This document shows positions 17,228 through 25,463 of a stretch of DNA of 64,000 nt, piece by piece. The stretch lies in NCBI GenBank assembly GCA_030684355.1, contig JAUXTN010000254.1:1-64000 (forward strand), in the 5' to 3' direction. Both the position numbers and the translations under genes were made by a program. This stretch comes from Pseudomonadota bacterium (GTDB taxonomy: Bacteria > Myxococcota_A > UBA796 > SXON01). The first letter of the stretch is position 1, and each line of letters starts with the position of its first letter. Under the pieces are notes generated by a model. That model had not been told where the DNA came from and did no database searches. It saw nothing but the letters and a program-made list of their open reading frames with translations.

Positions 17228-18916
17228 TCACCGCCGCTTGGGTGACGAGAAGTCCGTCAGGATGGGCTTCTCGAGCTGACCCGGATCGATTGCGCCGGAC
17301 TTCCGCAGGTCGAGCTTCCCGGTGATGGACACGGTGTCCCCGGAGAGCTTCAGGATCTCGGAGAGCGCGCGGATGTCGTGGCCGAGCTTGACCTCGACGC
17401 CGCCGACGAGGACCGAGACGTGGCCGAGCATCTGGGTGCCCCCGCCCTCCGGACGCGGCATGTAGATGCCGACGAGGGTGACGCGCTCGCCGTCCCCCAT
17501 GGCGAGGTCGGACGCGCTGGCGATCTCCTCGATCTCGGCGCCGCCGGCGAGCTCCTCGTCGACCTCCTCGACCTCCGCCTCCTTGGTCTCGACCTCCTTC
17601 TCGGTGGCCTCCTCCTCGCGGCTCCTGGCCTCGGCTTCGGCGGCGGCGGAGTCCTTCTTGGCGGGATCCGCCGAGACCTCGGCCTCGGTCTCCGCCTTCG
17701 CCTTCTTGGCCTGCACCTCTTCGAGCTTGCGCTCGATCGTGCTCTTCGCCTCGACCTTGGCTTCCTTCTTGGCGTCCGCCTTCTGCTCGGCGGCCTCGGC
17801 CTTCGCGACGGGGTCGACCCCCTTTGGCTTGGGGCCCTTCGCGGCGGCGGCTTCCTTGCCCGGGGCCTCCGCGTCGGGAGCGCCCTTCGCGGTAGCGCCG
17901 CCCGCGGACTTCCCGCCCTTCTTCTTGTCGGCCGCCGCGCCGTCCTTCTTGGAGGCCGGGCCCGCGGCGGTCTTGGTGGTCTTCTCTTCGGCGTTCGCCT
18001 TCTTGGCGTCTCCCGCCTTCTTGTCGGCGTCCCCGGCCTGCACGTCCTTCTCGACGGCGAGCCGCTGCTTGCCCGCGGCGGCGCTGATCTTGCCGCCCTC
18101 GATCTTGCCGGACTTGGGGTCCTTCGCCTTGGCGGCGTCCGCCGCGGCCTTGGCGGCCTCGGCCTTGGCCTCCTTGGCCTGGGCCTTCTTCTCCTTGGCG
18201 CCCGCGACGGCGTTCTTGGCGAGCTCCGCCTTCGGGTCGACGGGCTTGACGGACTTCGCGGCCTTGCCGGCGGCCTTGTCGGTCTTGGCGGCCTTGCCCT
18301 TCGCCGCCTTCTCGCCCTTCCCGGGCTTGCCCTTCGCCTTCGCGGGGTCCGCCTTGGCGACCGCCTTCTTCTCTTCGGTGGTCTTGCCCTTCTTGCTGTC
18401 GCCGTCCTTTCCTCCTGCCTTGTCGAGCGCCTTGGCGCCCTTCCGGCCCGGATCCGCCTTCTTGGACTTCTCCTCCGCGGCCTTCTGCGTCGCGAGCTGG
18501 GCGTCCTTCTTCTTGTGGGCGGCCTCCTTCTCCAGCGCGACCTTGTCCGCGGAGTCGGCCTGCTTCTGGGGCACCTTGGCCTTGGCGTCCGGCGACTTCT
18601 TCTTCCCGCCGTCCGCGCCGCCCTTCCGTTCCGCGAGCGCCTGCGCGTCGGCCTTGGCCTTGGCGCCGAGCTCGGAGCGGCTCATGGTCGAGGGGTCCTT
18701 GTTCGAGGAGGCGGGCGCCTTCTTCTCGGTCTTCGCCTCGGCCTCGATCATGTCCTTCACGCCGGAGTTCCCGACGTTGCCCTGGAGGTCGGCGGCCGAG
18801 CCCTGCTGGACCGTTGCCTTCGCGTCAGGGAGGGCGGCCTCGGGGGCCTTGGCGGCGCTGGCTTTGGGCTTCTTCGCGCGCGCGGCGGCCGCGAGCTCCT
18901 GGTCCTTGGACGCCAT
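17228..18916 (-). CDS. Lys/Ala-rich protein with cargo-like LQxxxGNxxV motif and small C-terminal domain
   Basis: 562 residues, dominated from about 60 to 430 by Lys/Ala/Glu/Asp low complexity (KKAE, AKAK and KGKP runs), likely extended or coiled and histone-H1-like in composition. Near residue 40 is LQGNVGNSGVKDMI, which resembles the LQxxxGNxxVxxLL element found near the N-terminus of many injection-system cargo and polymorphic toxin proteins. The last 110 residues look folded, with alternating beta strands (VTLVGIYMPRP, HVSVLVGGVEVKLG, TVSITGKLDL) reminiscent of an OB-like fold. No signal peptide. It could be a cargo or scaffold related to the giant protein at 1-7152, or a nucleic-acid-binding protein. 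I cannot decide between these. Confidence 0.72.
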   Translation of the reverse strand: MASKDQELAAAARAKKPKASAAKAPEAALPDAKATVQQGSAADLQGNVGNSGVKDMIEAEAKTEKKAPASSNKDPSTMSRSELGAKAKADAQALAERKGGADGGKKKSPDAKAKVPQKQADSADKVALEKEAAHKKKDAQLATQKAAEEKSKKADPGRKGAKALDKAGGKDGDSKKGKTTEEKKAVAKADPAKAKGKPGKGEKAAKGKAAKTDKAAGKAAKSVKPVDPKAELAKNAVAGAKEKKAQAKEAKAEAAKAAADAAKAKDPKSGKIEGGKISAAAGKQRLAVEKDVQAGDADKKAGDAKKANAEEKTTKTAAGPASKKDGAAADKKKGGKSAGGATAKGAPDAEAPGKEAAAAKGPKPKGVDPVAKAEAAEQKADAKKEAKVEAKSTIERKLEEVQAKKAKAETEAEVSADPAKKDSAAAEAEARSREEEATEKEVETKEAEVEEVDEELAGGAEIEEIASASDLAMGDGERVTLVGIYMPRPEGGGTQMLGHVSVLVGGVEVKLGHDIRALSEILKLSGDTVSITGKLDLRKSGAIDPGQLEKPILTDFSSPKRR

Positions 18917-18991
18917 CGACCCTCCGAATACGGGAAGCGCATCGTACCATGCGGAGCGGGAGCCGGACCGCGCGGGAGGCCGGCAAATCCG

Positions 18992-20671
18992 CTAGAGGTC
19001 GGTCCCGAAGACGTCGAGGTAGACGCCGTACAACCCGTCGTCGTCGAGGGGCTCGATGGCCACCACCTCGGGCGAGATGCCGAAGCCGCCGAGGCCGCCG
19101 AGGGCGTCCCCGAGGTCGAACGAGAGCTGCCCGCCGAGCAGGCCCGCGAGGCTCTCGACGACCGCGCCGAGCTGGTCCTCGACACCCTGGAGGTCATAGC
19201 GCTCGGCGCCGTACTCGAGCACCGCGACGTCCCGCACGTCGAAGTCGGCGCGGACCTCCGTGCCGTCGAGCGTGAGGTCGATGACCGCGAACACGCTGGC
19301 GGAGAGCCAGTCCTCGCAGTCGCCGTCGATCACCGTGGCGATGTCGACCTGCACATCGGGGAGGTAGGCGCGGGCCAGCGGCTCGCCGGTGCCCGGCACC
19401 ATGCGGATCACGCGGGCGTCGCCGACGTGCAGGGAGATGCAGAAGCCGTTGGCCTCGTCGGGGATCTCGTTACCGCCGTCGAGCGCGGCGATGCCGCTGC
19501 CGAGGAGCTCCCCGTACTCGCCCTCGAGCGTGAGGTCGATGTCGAGGAAGCCGGCCAGCGTCTCGTCGAGGAGGACGTTGAACATGCCCTCGTGCACGGC
19601 CGCGCCGAGCTGGTAGGGGAGGCCCGACGGGGTGGTCGCGCCGAGGGTGGCCACGTCGGGCATCTCGTCCGCGGCGTCCTCGCCGTAGCCGATGGTCGCG
19701 CCGAGGGAGACGCCGTCCCCCGAGGCGTCGACGTCGACGAGCTGGGCGGCGAGGCGCGTGCCGAGGAGGTCGAGGTCGAAGGCGAAGGGCCCACCGAGGG
19801 GGAGGTCCCCCACCTGGTCGAGCAGGAGGTCACCGAGGCCCTCGCCGAGGCTGGCGACGAGGTCCGCGACGGGGTCGAGCAGCAGATCGGTGATCCACTC
19901 GGGGATCTCCCAGCCCTCGACGGAGAGCCCCACGTCGCCCATCTCCACGATGGCGTCGGCGAGGGAGAGGCCGAGCATGCCGTCGGCGTCGATCCACGGC
20001 GTGGCGTGGGCGCCGAAGCCGACCTCGCCGAGCGAGATACCGAGCTCGAAGGTGTACGCATCGAGGATCGTCACGTCGGTGAGGAGCGTCACGTCGTGGA
20101 GGGTGACGGAGAGCTCGACGGAGTCGAACCCCGGCGCGAGGTCCGCCGTGGTGCCGGTCGAGGTGACGGAGAGCGGCGTGAGGTCGACGTAGTCGGTGTC
20201 GATCGCGGGGAGCGCGGAGAGGATGAGATCCTCCCAGCCGAGCGAGTCCACCAGGTCCGCGACGGTGGGCTCGAGGGCGTCGAGCCCCGTCGGGGTGAGC
20301 AGGCCGCCGATGGCGCCGGGGTCGGACGAGCGGGGATCGGTGCCGTCGAACACGGGCACGATCTCGCGCACGCGCTGATCGTAGGCGATGGCGGTCACGT
20401 CGACCACGACGGCGCGGTCGTCGAACGCGAGGACGGTCGCGAAGGCGCCGGTCTCGTCGGGGTAGACGGCGGTGCCGTTGACCTGCACGAAGGCGTTCGC
20501 GGGGGTGACCATCCCGGCCACCTCGATGCCGCCGTCACCCAGGAACACGCCGTAGCTCGGGGACGTGAGCGTCAGCGAGAGCTCGTCCGGCGCCTCGGGG
20601 GCCTTGATCTCGTAGTCGTTGCTGCAGGCGGCGAGGAGGAGGAGGATCACGCGAAACCCCGAGCGGGCCAC
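18992..20671 (-). CDS. Large secreted lipoprotein of unknown function
   Basis: 559 residues. The N-terminus is a lipoprotein signal: basic start, LLLLAACS with the lipobox Cys near residue 16. The mature part is acidic, rich in Asp, Leu and Gly, and appears beta-rich in its first 130 residues, including a segment that looks like an Ig-like or carboxypeptidase-regulatory fold (VAGMVTPANAFVQVNG). Repeating amphipathic DLL and LLGG stretches follow. The start is GTG at 20671; an in-frame GTG seven codons later would still keep the hydrophobic core. No enzyme motif is visible. Probably in the outer membrane or periplasm. Upstream lie three 13-base repeats. Confidence 0.75.
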   Translation of the reverse strand: MARSGFRVILLLLAACSNDYEIKAPEAPDELSLTLTSPSYGVFLGDGGIEVAGMVTPANAFVQVNGTAVYPDETGAFATVLAFDDRAVVVDVTAIAYDQRVREIVPVFDGTDPRSSDPGAIGGLLTPTGLDALEPTVADLVDSLGWEDLILSALPAIDTDYVDLTPLSVTSTGTTADLAPGFDSVELSVTLHDVTLLTDVTILDAYTFELGISLGEVGFGAHATPWIDADGMLGLSLADAIVEMGDVGLSVEGWEIPEWITDLLLDPVADLVASLGEGLGDLLLDQVGDLPLGGPFAFDLDLLGTRLAAQLVDVDASGDGVSLGATIGYGEDAADEMPDVATLGATTPSGLPYQLGAAVHEGMFNVLLDETLAGFLDIDLTLEGEYGELLGSGIAALDGGNEIPDEANGFCISLHVGDARVIRMVPGTGEPLARAYLPDVQVDIATVIDGDCEDWLSASVFAVIDLTLDGTEVRADFDVRDVAVLEYGAERYDLQGVEDQLGAVVESLAGLLGGQLSFDLGDALGGLGGFGISPEVVAIEPLDDDGLYGVYLDVFGTDL

Positions 20672-20708
20672 AGTATAGCCGCGGTCGGGGTTCCGGGTAT
20701 GTGACCCT

Positions 20709-20747
20709 TCGAGAAGCCGTGTCGAGAAGCCGTATCGAGGAGCCCTG
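20709..20747. repeat. Three tandem 13-base units
   Basis: Units beginning TCGAGAAGCC at 20709 and 20722 are near identical; the third at 20735 (TCGAGGAGCC) is degenerate. They lie in the 103-base gap between mtnA and the lipoprotein gene, both minus-strand, about 40 bases upstream of the lipoprotein start, where an operator or stem element could sit. Confidence 0.55.
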
Positions 20748-20774
20748 CGCGGCTCCCGAACCCTGCGCCCGACG

Positions 20775-21842
20775 TCAGCGCCGCGCGACGGACGCGATGC
20801 CCTCGACGGAGGCCGCCACGAGGCCGCGCTCCGTGAGGATGCCGGTGATGAGGCTCGCAGGGGTCACGTCGAAGGCGGGGTTCTTCGCGGTCGAGGTCCG
20901 CGGGGCGGTGCGGACGCGGACGAAGCGCCCGTCGTCGGACCAGCCCCAGACGTAGAGCACCTCGTCCTCCGAGCGCTCCTCGATGGGGATGTCGTCGCCC
21001 GTGGGGGTGTGCATCGCGATGGTGGTGGTCGGCGCGGCCACGTAGAACGGCACGCCCGCGGCCTTCGCGGCGAGGGCGGACGTGTAGGTGCCGACCTTGT
21101 TGGCGACATCGCCATTGGCGGCGATGCGGTCGCTGCCGACGATGACCATGTCGATGGCGCCGGACTTCAGGTAGTGGCCCGTCGCGTTGTCGGCGATGAT
21201 GGCGTGGCGGACGCCCTCCTGGCCGAGTTCCCACGCGGTGAGCTGGCTGCCCTGCTGACGGGGGCGGGTCTCGTCGACGTAGACGAACACGTCCGTGCCG
21301 CCGCGGTGCGCCGCGTAGATGGGGGAGAGCGCGCTGCCCCAGTCCACGAAGGCGAGCCAGCCGGCGTTGCAGTGGGTGCTCACGCGCGGGCGCCTCGCGA
21401 CGATGGGCGCGCCGAGCTCGCCGATGAGGCGGCAGCTCTCCGCGTCGTCGTCGGCGAAGGCGTTGGCGGCGGCGACGGCGGCGTCACGGGCGCGGTCGAC
21501 GTTGTCGCCCTCGGCCTCGACCGCGCGGAGCACGTAGTCGATGCCCGCGAACAGGTTCTGCGCGGTGGGGCGCGTGGCGCGGAGGTGGTTGGCCGCGGCG
21601 GCGACGTCCGCGTGGAAGGTGCCGGGCGAGGCGGCCACGGCGGCCTGGGCCATGCCGAGCGCGCCGGTGGCCCCGATGGCGCCGGCGCCGCGCACGGTCA
21701 TGTCGCGGATGGCGCGGGCGGTGTCGGCGTAGGTCGCCATGTCCACGATCGCGAAGCGGTGGGGCAAGAGCGGCTGGTCGATCATCTTGACGACGCCGTC
21801 GGCCCACCAGACGGTGCGGGTAGGGGTTCCGTCGACACGCAT
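20775..21842 (-). CDS. mtnA: Methylthioribose-1-phosphate isomerase
   Basis: Converts 5-methylthioribose 1-phosphate to methylthioribulose 1-phosphate in the methionine salvage pathway (EC 5.3.1.23), in the cytoplasm. 355 residues, eIF2B alpha/beta/delta-like fold. The catalytic Cys is in STHCNAG (Cys158) and the catalytic Asp in GSDRIAANGDVANKVGT (Asp238), close to the Cys160/Asp240 numbering known for Bacillus MtnA. RGAGAIG near residue 51 is the phosphate-binding stretch. ATG at 21842 has a GGAG six bases upstream. No other salvage genes are adjacent. It is divergent from a CPBP protease gene. Confidence 0.94.
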   Translation of the reverse strand: MRVDGTPTRTVWWADGVVKMIDQPLLPHRFAIVDMATYADTARAIRDMTVRGAGAIGATGALGMAQAAVAASPGTFHADVAAAANHLRATRPTAQNLFAGIDYVLRAVEAEGDNVDRARDAAVAAANAFADDDAESCRLIGELGAPIVARRPRVSTHCNAGWLAFVDWGSALSPIYAAHRGGTDVFVYVDETRPRQQGSQLTAWELGQEGVRHAIIADNATGHYLKSGAIDMVIVGSDRIAANGDVANKVGTYTSALAAKAAGVPFYVAAPTTTIAMHTPTGDDIPIEERSEDEVLYVWGWSDDGRFVRVRTAPRTSTAKNPAFDVTPASLITGILTERGLVAASVEGIASVARR

Positions 21843-21920
21843 GCGGGCTCCAGAGGGCGCGCAGACTAACGTGGGCGCGGGGCGGAGCCGAACCTGGCCC
21901 GCGCGCTTAGCAGGGGGGGC

Positions 21921-22820
21921 ATGCTCCGCCGGCTCGGCCTCTACGTCGTCGTCGCGTTCGGGTGGAGCGCCGCGTTCGCCCTCCTCCCGCTCGTCGGGCC
22001 CGCGCTCGGCCCCGATGTGCCCGCGACCGCGTGGTTCATCGTCGCGGGGGTGCCCTACATGTTCGGCCCGCTCGTCGCCGCGGCGGTGTGTGCGCGGCGC
22101 GAGGGCGCGCGGTTCACGGAGGCGGTGGGGCTCCGTTGGCGGCCAAACCCGTGGTGGGTGGCCGCCTGGATGGCACCGCTCCCGTTCGTGGCCGCCGTCG
22201 TCGGCGCGAGCGCGCTCGTCCCCGGCGTCGACGTCGCCACGCCGCTCGAAGCCCTGCGCTCGACCTATGCGGATCTGCCCCCGGAGGCGCTCGCCGAGGC
22301 CGAGGCCACGCTCCTCGCCGTGCCGCCCGCGGTCGTCGCGCTCGGCGGCGCGGTCGCGGGGCTCCTCGCCGGGGCCACGATCAACGGCGTCGTCGCGTTC
22401 GGCGAGGAGGCCGGCTGGCGCGGCTACCTGCCGAGGGTGCTCCACGAAGCGCCGTTCTGGCCGGCGGCGCTCGGGACCGGCGCGCTCTGGGGCCTCTGGC
22501 ACGCGCCGCTGGTGCTCCAGGGCTACAACTTTCCGGAGGCGCCCGTGCCGGGGGTCGCGGTCATGACGCTCGCGTGCGCGCTGATGACGCCGCCCATCCT
22601 CTGGCTGCGCGGGAAGGCGGGCTCGGTGCTCGCCGCAGCGCTCCTCCACGGGACGCTCAACGGGGTGGCCGGGATCACCGCGCTCTTCCTCGTCGGCGGC
22701 ACCGCGTTCACCGCCGGGCCGCTCGGCCTCCCCGCGTGCCTCGTGCTCGCCGTCGTGAACGTACTGCTGCTCGCCAAGGTGCCCGTCGGGGCGCGGATGG
22801 GGACGGTCGTGCCGCGCTGA
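21921..22820 (+). CDS. CPBP (CAAX/Abi) family intramembrane metalloprotease
   Basis: Multi-pass inner-membrane protein of 299 residues with about seven hydrophobic segments. It keeps the family signature: EEAGWR near residue 162 (EExxxR), the HAPL segment with GLWHAP and the late HGTLN. These residues form the glutamate/histidine active site of CAAX-prenyl-protease and bacteriocin-processing families. The start ATG follows a purine-rich GGGGGG. The gene stands alone, divergent from mtnA and convergent with the next gene. Substrate unknown. Confidence 0.9.
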   Translation: MLRRLGLYVVVAFGWSAAFALLPLVGPALGPDVPATAWFIVAGVPYMFGPLVAAAVCARREGARFTEAVGLRWRPNPWWVAAWMAPLPFVAAVVGASALVPGVDVATPLEALRSTYADLPPEALAEAEATLLAVPPAVVALGGAVAGLLAGATINGVVAFGEEAGWRGYLPRVLHEAPFWPAALGTGALWGLWHAPLVLQGYNFPEAPVPGVAVMTLACALMTPPILWLRGKAGSVLAAALLHGTLNGVAGITALFLVGGTAFTAGPLGLPACLVLAVVNVLLLAKVPVGARMGTVVPR

Positions 22821-22826
22821 TCGGCG

Positions 22827-23627
22827 CTACAGGATCGCGCGCAGGACCTGCTTCAAGAGCCGCCCCGCCGCCCGCTCGCACGCGGCGCGCAGGGCCTGCT
22901 CGCGGGCCTCGGAAGGCTCGGCCTCCTCCGCCACGGCGGCGACCCGGAAGCCCTCCGTCGTCTCGTCGAGCGTGCGGAACCGGACCCGGGTGGCCTCGAA
23001 CTTCGCTTCCATGCGGGGGAGCGTGGCGGCGGTGCCTAAGAGCACGGCATCGACCGGGACAACGGTGAACGTGGCGTACACGATCACGTCGACGTCGGGG
23101 TGACCGGCGTCCGCCCACTTCAGCCCGAGGTCCGCGACGTGGCGGCGGAACAGCTCGGCGGTGTGGTCGGCCTCTCCCTTCTGCGCGGGCGCGAGCCCCT
23201 CCCACACGAGCGTCACGGTCCGCGCGGGCTCGAGGCGGGCCTTGCCGGACTCGGTCTGCATCCAGGCGCGGAAGACGTCGGGGATGTCGGTCCCCGGGTA
23301 GAAGGTCGAGCGCTGGTCGGCGGCGACGGAGAGGACGGCGAGCGCGTAGCGGTTGGCGTCGGTCGTGCGCCACGCGGCGGCCTTCGCGCGCGCCTGGATG
23401 ATGGCGAGCTTGTCCTGGAGCATGTCCGCGACGGCGCTCTGCCCGGTGCGCCGGCTCTCGGCGAGGCAGGCCTCCCACACGCCGGCGGCGCGCGCGTAGT
23501 CGTGGTTCTCCTCCGCCGGCGCCGCGACCTGCTGGCAGATCGCGACCTGCCGCTCGTCGGGGGAGAGGCTGTCGAGGAGCCCGGCGGAGGCGAAGGGGAC
23601 GAGCAGGATCATCGTCAAGGCCATCAT
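22827..23627 (-). CDS. Exported protein of unknown function, 266 aa
   Basis: Begins with a signal peptide (MILLVPFASA, predicted cut before G). The mature protein is helical in its first part, with two Cys, and has an alternating strand/helix second half. The start ATG at 23627 forms an ATGA overlap with the stop of the upstream phosphoesterase gene, so the two are translationally coupled. I do not recognise the family. The central section (VDVIVYATFTVVPVDAVLLG) is beta-strand-like. It is probably periplasmic or lipid-facing given its partner. Confidence 0.7.
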   Translation of the reverse strand: MMALTMILLVPFASAGLLDSLSPDERQVAICQQVAAPAEENHDYARAAGVWEACLAESRRTGQSAVADMLQDKLAIIQARAKAAAWRTTDANRYALAVLSVAADQRSTFYPGTDIPDVFRAWMQTESGKARLEPARTVTLVWEGLAPAQKGEADHTAELFRRHVADLGLKWADAGHPDVDVIVYATFTVVPVDAVLLGTAATLPRMEAKFEATRVRFRTLDETTEGFRVAAVAEEAEPSEAREQALRAACERAAGRLLKQVLRAIL

Positions 23628-24658
23628 GGTCGAGGCCCCTGTAGCGCCGTGCGCCGCAGCTCGCCCGACCGGAAGCGGAACCAGCCGAGGTACTGGTTGC
23701 GCCACCAACGGTCGAACGTGAGCCGGTCGAGCTCGCCGTCGAGCAGTGGGCGGTAGAGCTCGTCGCCGTACTCCCGGCCGGAGAGCCAGTCGCGCACGGT
23801 CGCGGTGCCGCCGTCGAGCACGGCGTACTGGGCCCAGCCGAAGGTCCAGGAGCCGCAATTCACGAAGCGCGTGCCCTCGGAGAGCACGTTGGCGGGCATG
23901 TGGGAGTGGCCGCAGACCACGGTCGTGGCGCCCCGCGCGCGCGCCGCGGCGAGCGCCGGGCGGAACATCAGCATGGGGTCCCCGGCCTCGTTCCGCACCC
24001 AGTAGTCCACGAAGAACTCGGCCTTCTTGATCGGGCCCTCCATCCCGAGCTTGCGGAGGCAGGTGTTCCGGAGCGCGAGCCAGCGCGTGTACTTGTGGAA
24101 GAGCCAGAAGCAGACGCGGTTTCCGCGGGTGTAGAAGTCCGCGAGGGGCAGGCGGATCCAGGTCCCGAACGCGTGCTCGACCCAGTGGTGGAAGCGCGTG
24201 GCGCCGTCGGACTCGTTGAGGTTGGCGCCGATCCACGGGTCGAACCCGTGGCCGTGCTCGACGAGCGTGTCTTCACCGATCCACAGCTCGTCGCAGACCT
24301 CGAAGCGCAGGAGGTCGCGGTAGACGTGCAGGTCCTGGTCGTGGTTGCCGACGACGTACCAGACCCCGTGGGTGGCCGCGAGGTCGGCGAAGGCGCGCAG
24401 GAGCTTGCCGTGCGCGTGCAGGACCGCCGTGAAGTCCCCCGCCTGGAGGAAATCGATGGCGTCCCCGTTGATGACGAGCGTGGCGCCCGCGGCCCGCACC
24501 TGGTCGAGGAGCGCGAAGAGCGCGCGGTCCTTCCCCATGAAGCTGTCGGAGCGGCCGCCGTTGCCGAGGTGCAGGTCGGAGACGACCCAGACGGGGCGAT
24601 CGGCCGGGATGCGCCGCACGACCCGCTGATGCGGGCCCGCGGACCAGGGGTAGCTCAT
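23624..24658 (-). CDS. Metallophosphoesterase related to UDP-2,3-diacylglucosamine hydrolase
   Basis: 344 residues. Carries the calcineurin-like dinuclear metal motifs in order: SDLHLG near residue 28, GDAIDFL near 66, GNHD near 102 and CGHSHMP near 253. The arrangement is close to the LpxH/LpxG-type phosphoesterases that remove UMP from lipid A precursors, but the protein is longer by about 100 residues, with an aromatic central section (TRWLALRNTC) that may bind membrane. I therefore give no symbol. It heads a two-gene unit with a coupled exported protein. A -10-like TATTTT lies about 30 bases upstream on the minus strand. Other substrates such as nucleotides or phospholipids remain possible. 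Confidence 0.82.
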   Translation of the reverse strand: MSYPWSAGPHQRVVRRIPADRPVWVVSDLHLGNGGRSDSFMGKDRALFALLDQVRAAGATLVINGDAIDFLQAGDFTAVLHAHGKLLRAFADLAATHGVWYVVGNHDQDLHVYRDLLRFEVCDELWIGEDTLVEHGHGFDPWIGANLNESDGATRFHHWVEHAFGTWIRLPLADFYTRGNRVCFWLFHKYTRWLALRNTCLRKLGMEGPIKKAEFFVDYWVRNEAGDPMLMFRPALAAARARGATTVVCGHSHMPANVLSEGTRFVNCGSWTFGWAQYAVLDGGTATVRDWLSGREYGDELYRPLLDGELDRLTFDRWWRNQYLGWFRFRSGELRRTALQGPRP

Positions 24659-24727
24659 CGGGTCGGCCAGGTTCGGGTCACGCTCGGAAAATAGCGCGGG
24701 CGCGACCCCGCGACCCCGAGGACGAGA

Positions 24728-24749
24728 GGAACGGCGTCTTTTCCGTTCC
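24728..24749. other. Seven-base-stem hairpin in divergent intergenic region
   Basis: GGAACGG and CCGTTCC pair around an eight-base loop (CGTCTTTT) in the 151-base region between the divergent phosphoesterase and engB genes. It may be an operator or a leader hairpin; nothing else decides. Confidence 0.35.
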
Positions 24750-24809
24750 CCGCGCCCCCGCGGCCCCCCGGCGGGAAGCGCCCGGGCGTCACGCCGGATA
24801 GTCGCCGCC

Positions 24810-25388
24810 ATGGCCAAACCCACCGGACGGACCCGTTTCCTCGGCTCCTTCGTCGACGTCCTCCCCGAGCCCACGCTCCCCGAGGTGGCCTTCGCCGGCC
24901 GCTCGAACGTCGGCAAGTCCTCCGCAATCAACGCGCTCATCGGGGCGTCCGTGGCGCGCGTCGCCAAGACGCCCGGCCGCACCCAGGCGCTGAACCTCTT
25001 CGTGGTCGACGAGGCGTGGATCGCCGTCGACCTCCCCGGGTACGGCTACGCCAAGGTGAGCAAGGACATGCGCGAGGGCTGGAAGGGCCTCATCGAGGGC
25101 TACCTCGGGACCCGCCCCACGCTCCGCCTCGTCGTGTGCCTCGTGGATCCGCGCGTTCCGCCCCAGGAGATGGACACCGGGCTCCTGCACGGCCTCGCCA
25201 ACGCCGGCATCCCCACGTTGGTCGTCGCGACCAAGATCGACGCGTTCTCGCGCACCCGCCGCGCGGACGCCCTGCGCACGCTGGCCGCGGCTCACCGCAT
25301 CGATCCCAGCACGCTCATCGGCTTCTCGGCCCATGAGGGGATCGGGAAGGACGAGGTGATGAAGGCGATCCGGGCGGCGGTGAAGTAG
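24810..25388 (+). CDS. engB: Ribosome-biogenesis GTP-binding protein EngB (YihA/YsxC)
   Basis: Essential-type TRAFAC GTPase acting in assembly of the large ribosomal subunit, in the cytoplasm. 192 residues, the normal family length. G1 GRSNVGKS at 30-37, a G2 Thr near residue 54 in TPGRTQ, G3 DLPGYG at 74-79, G4 TKID at 141-144 and a G5-like SAH near 171. The GRSNVGKS and DLPGYG signatures are diagnostic. It stands alone and converges on the TSP3-VWA gene, with a strong terminator hairpin between. Confidence 0.96.
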   Translation: MAKPTGRTRFLGSFVDVLPEPTLPEVAFAGRSNVGKSSAINALIGASVARVAKTPGRTQALNLFVVDEAWIAVDLPGYGYAKVSKDMREGWKGLIEGYLGTRPTLRLVVCLVDPRVPPQEMDTGLLHGLANAGIPTLVVATKIDAFSRTRRADALRTLAAAHRIDPSTLIGFSAHEGIGKDEVMKAIRAAVK

Positions 25389-25407
25389 GTCCGCGGCAAA
25401 ACGGAGG

Positions 25408-25438
25408 CGGGCCGCCGAGGTTGCTCCCCGGCGGCCCG
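25408..25438. terminator. Bidirectional terminator hairpin
   Basis: A perfect 10-base stem, CGGGCCGCCG at 25408 and CGGCGGCCCG at 25429, lies between convergent engB and the TSP3-VWA gene. On the minus strand a GTTTTG tract follows within about ten bases, a typical weak T-run. Confidence 0.62.
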
Positions 25439-25463
25439 TCGTCGTCTGGGAGCTACCCCCCGA

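Noticed and set aside
17378..20704. Long plus-strand frame opposite the Lys-rich and lipoprotein genes
   Set aside because: Leu/Gly/Arg repeat-like translation mirrored from Lys/Ala codons; no start signals.
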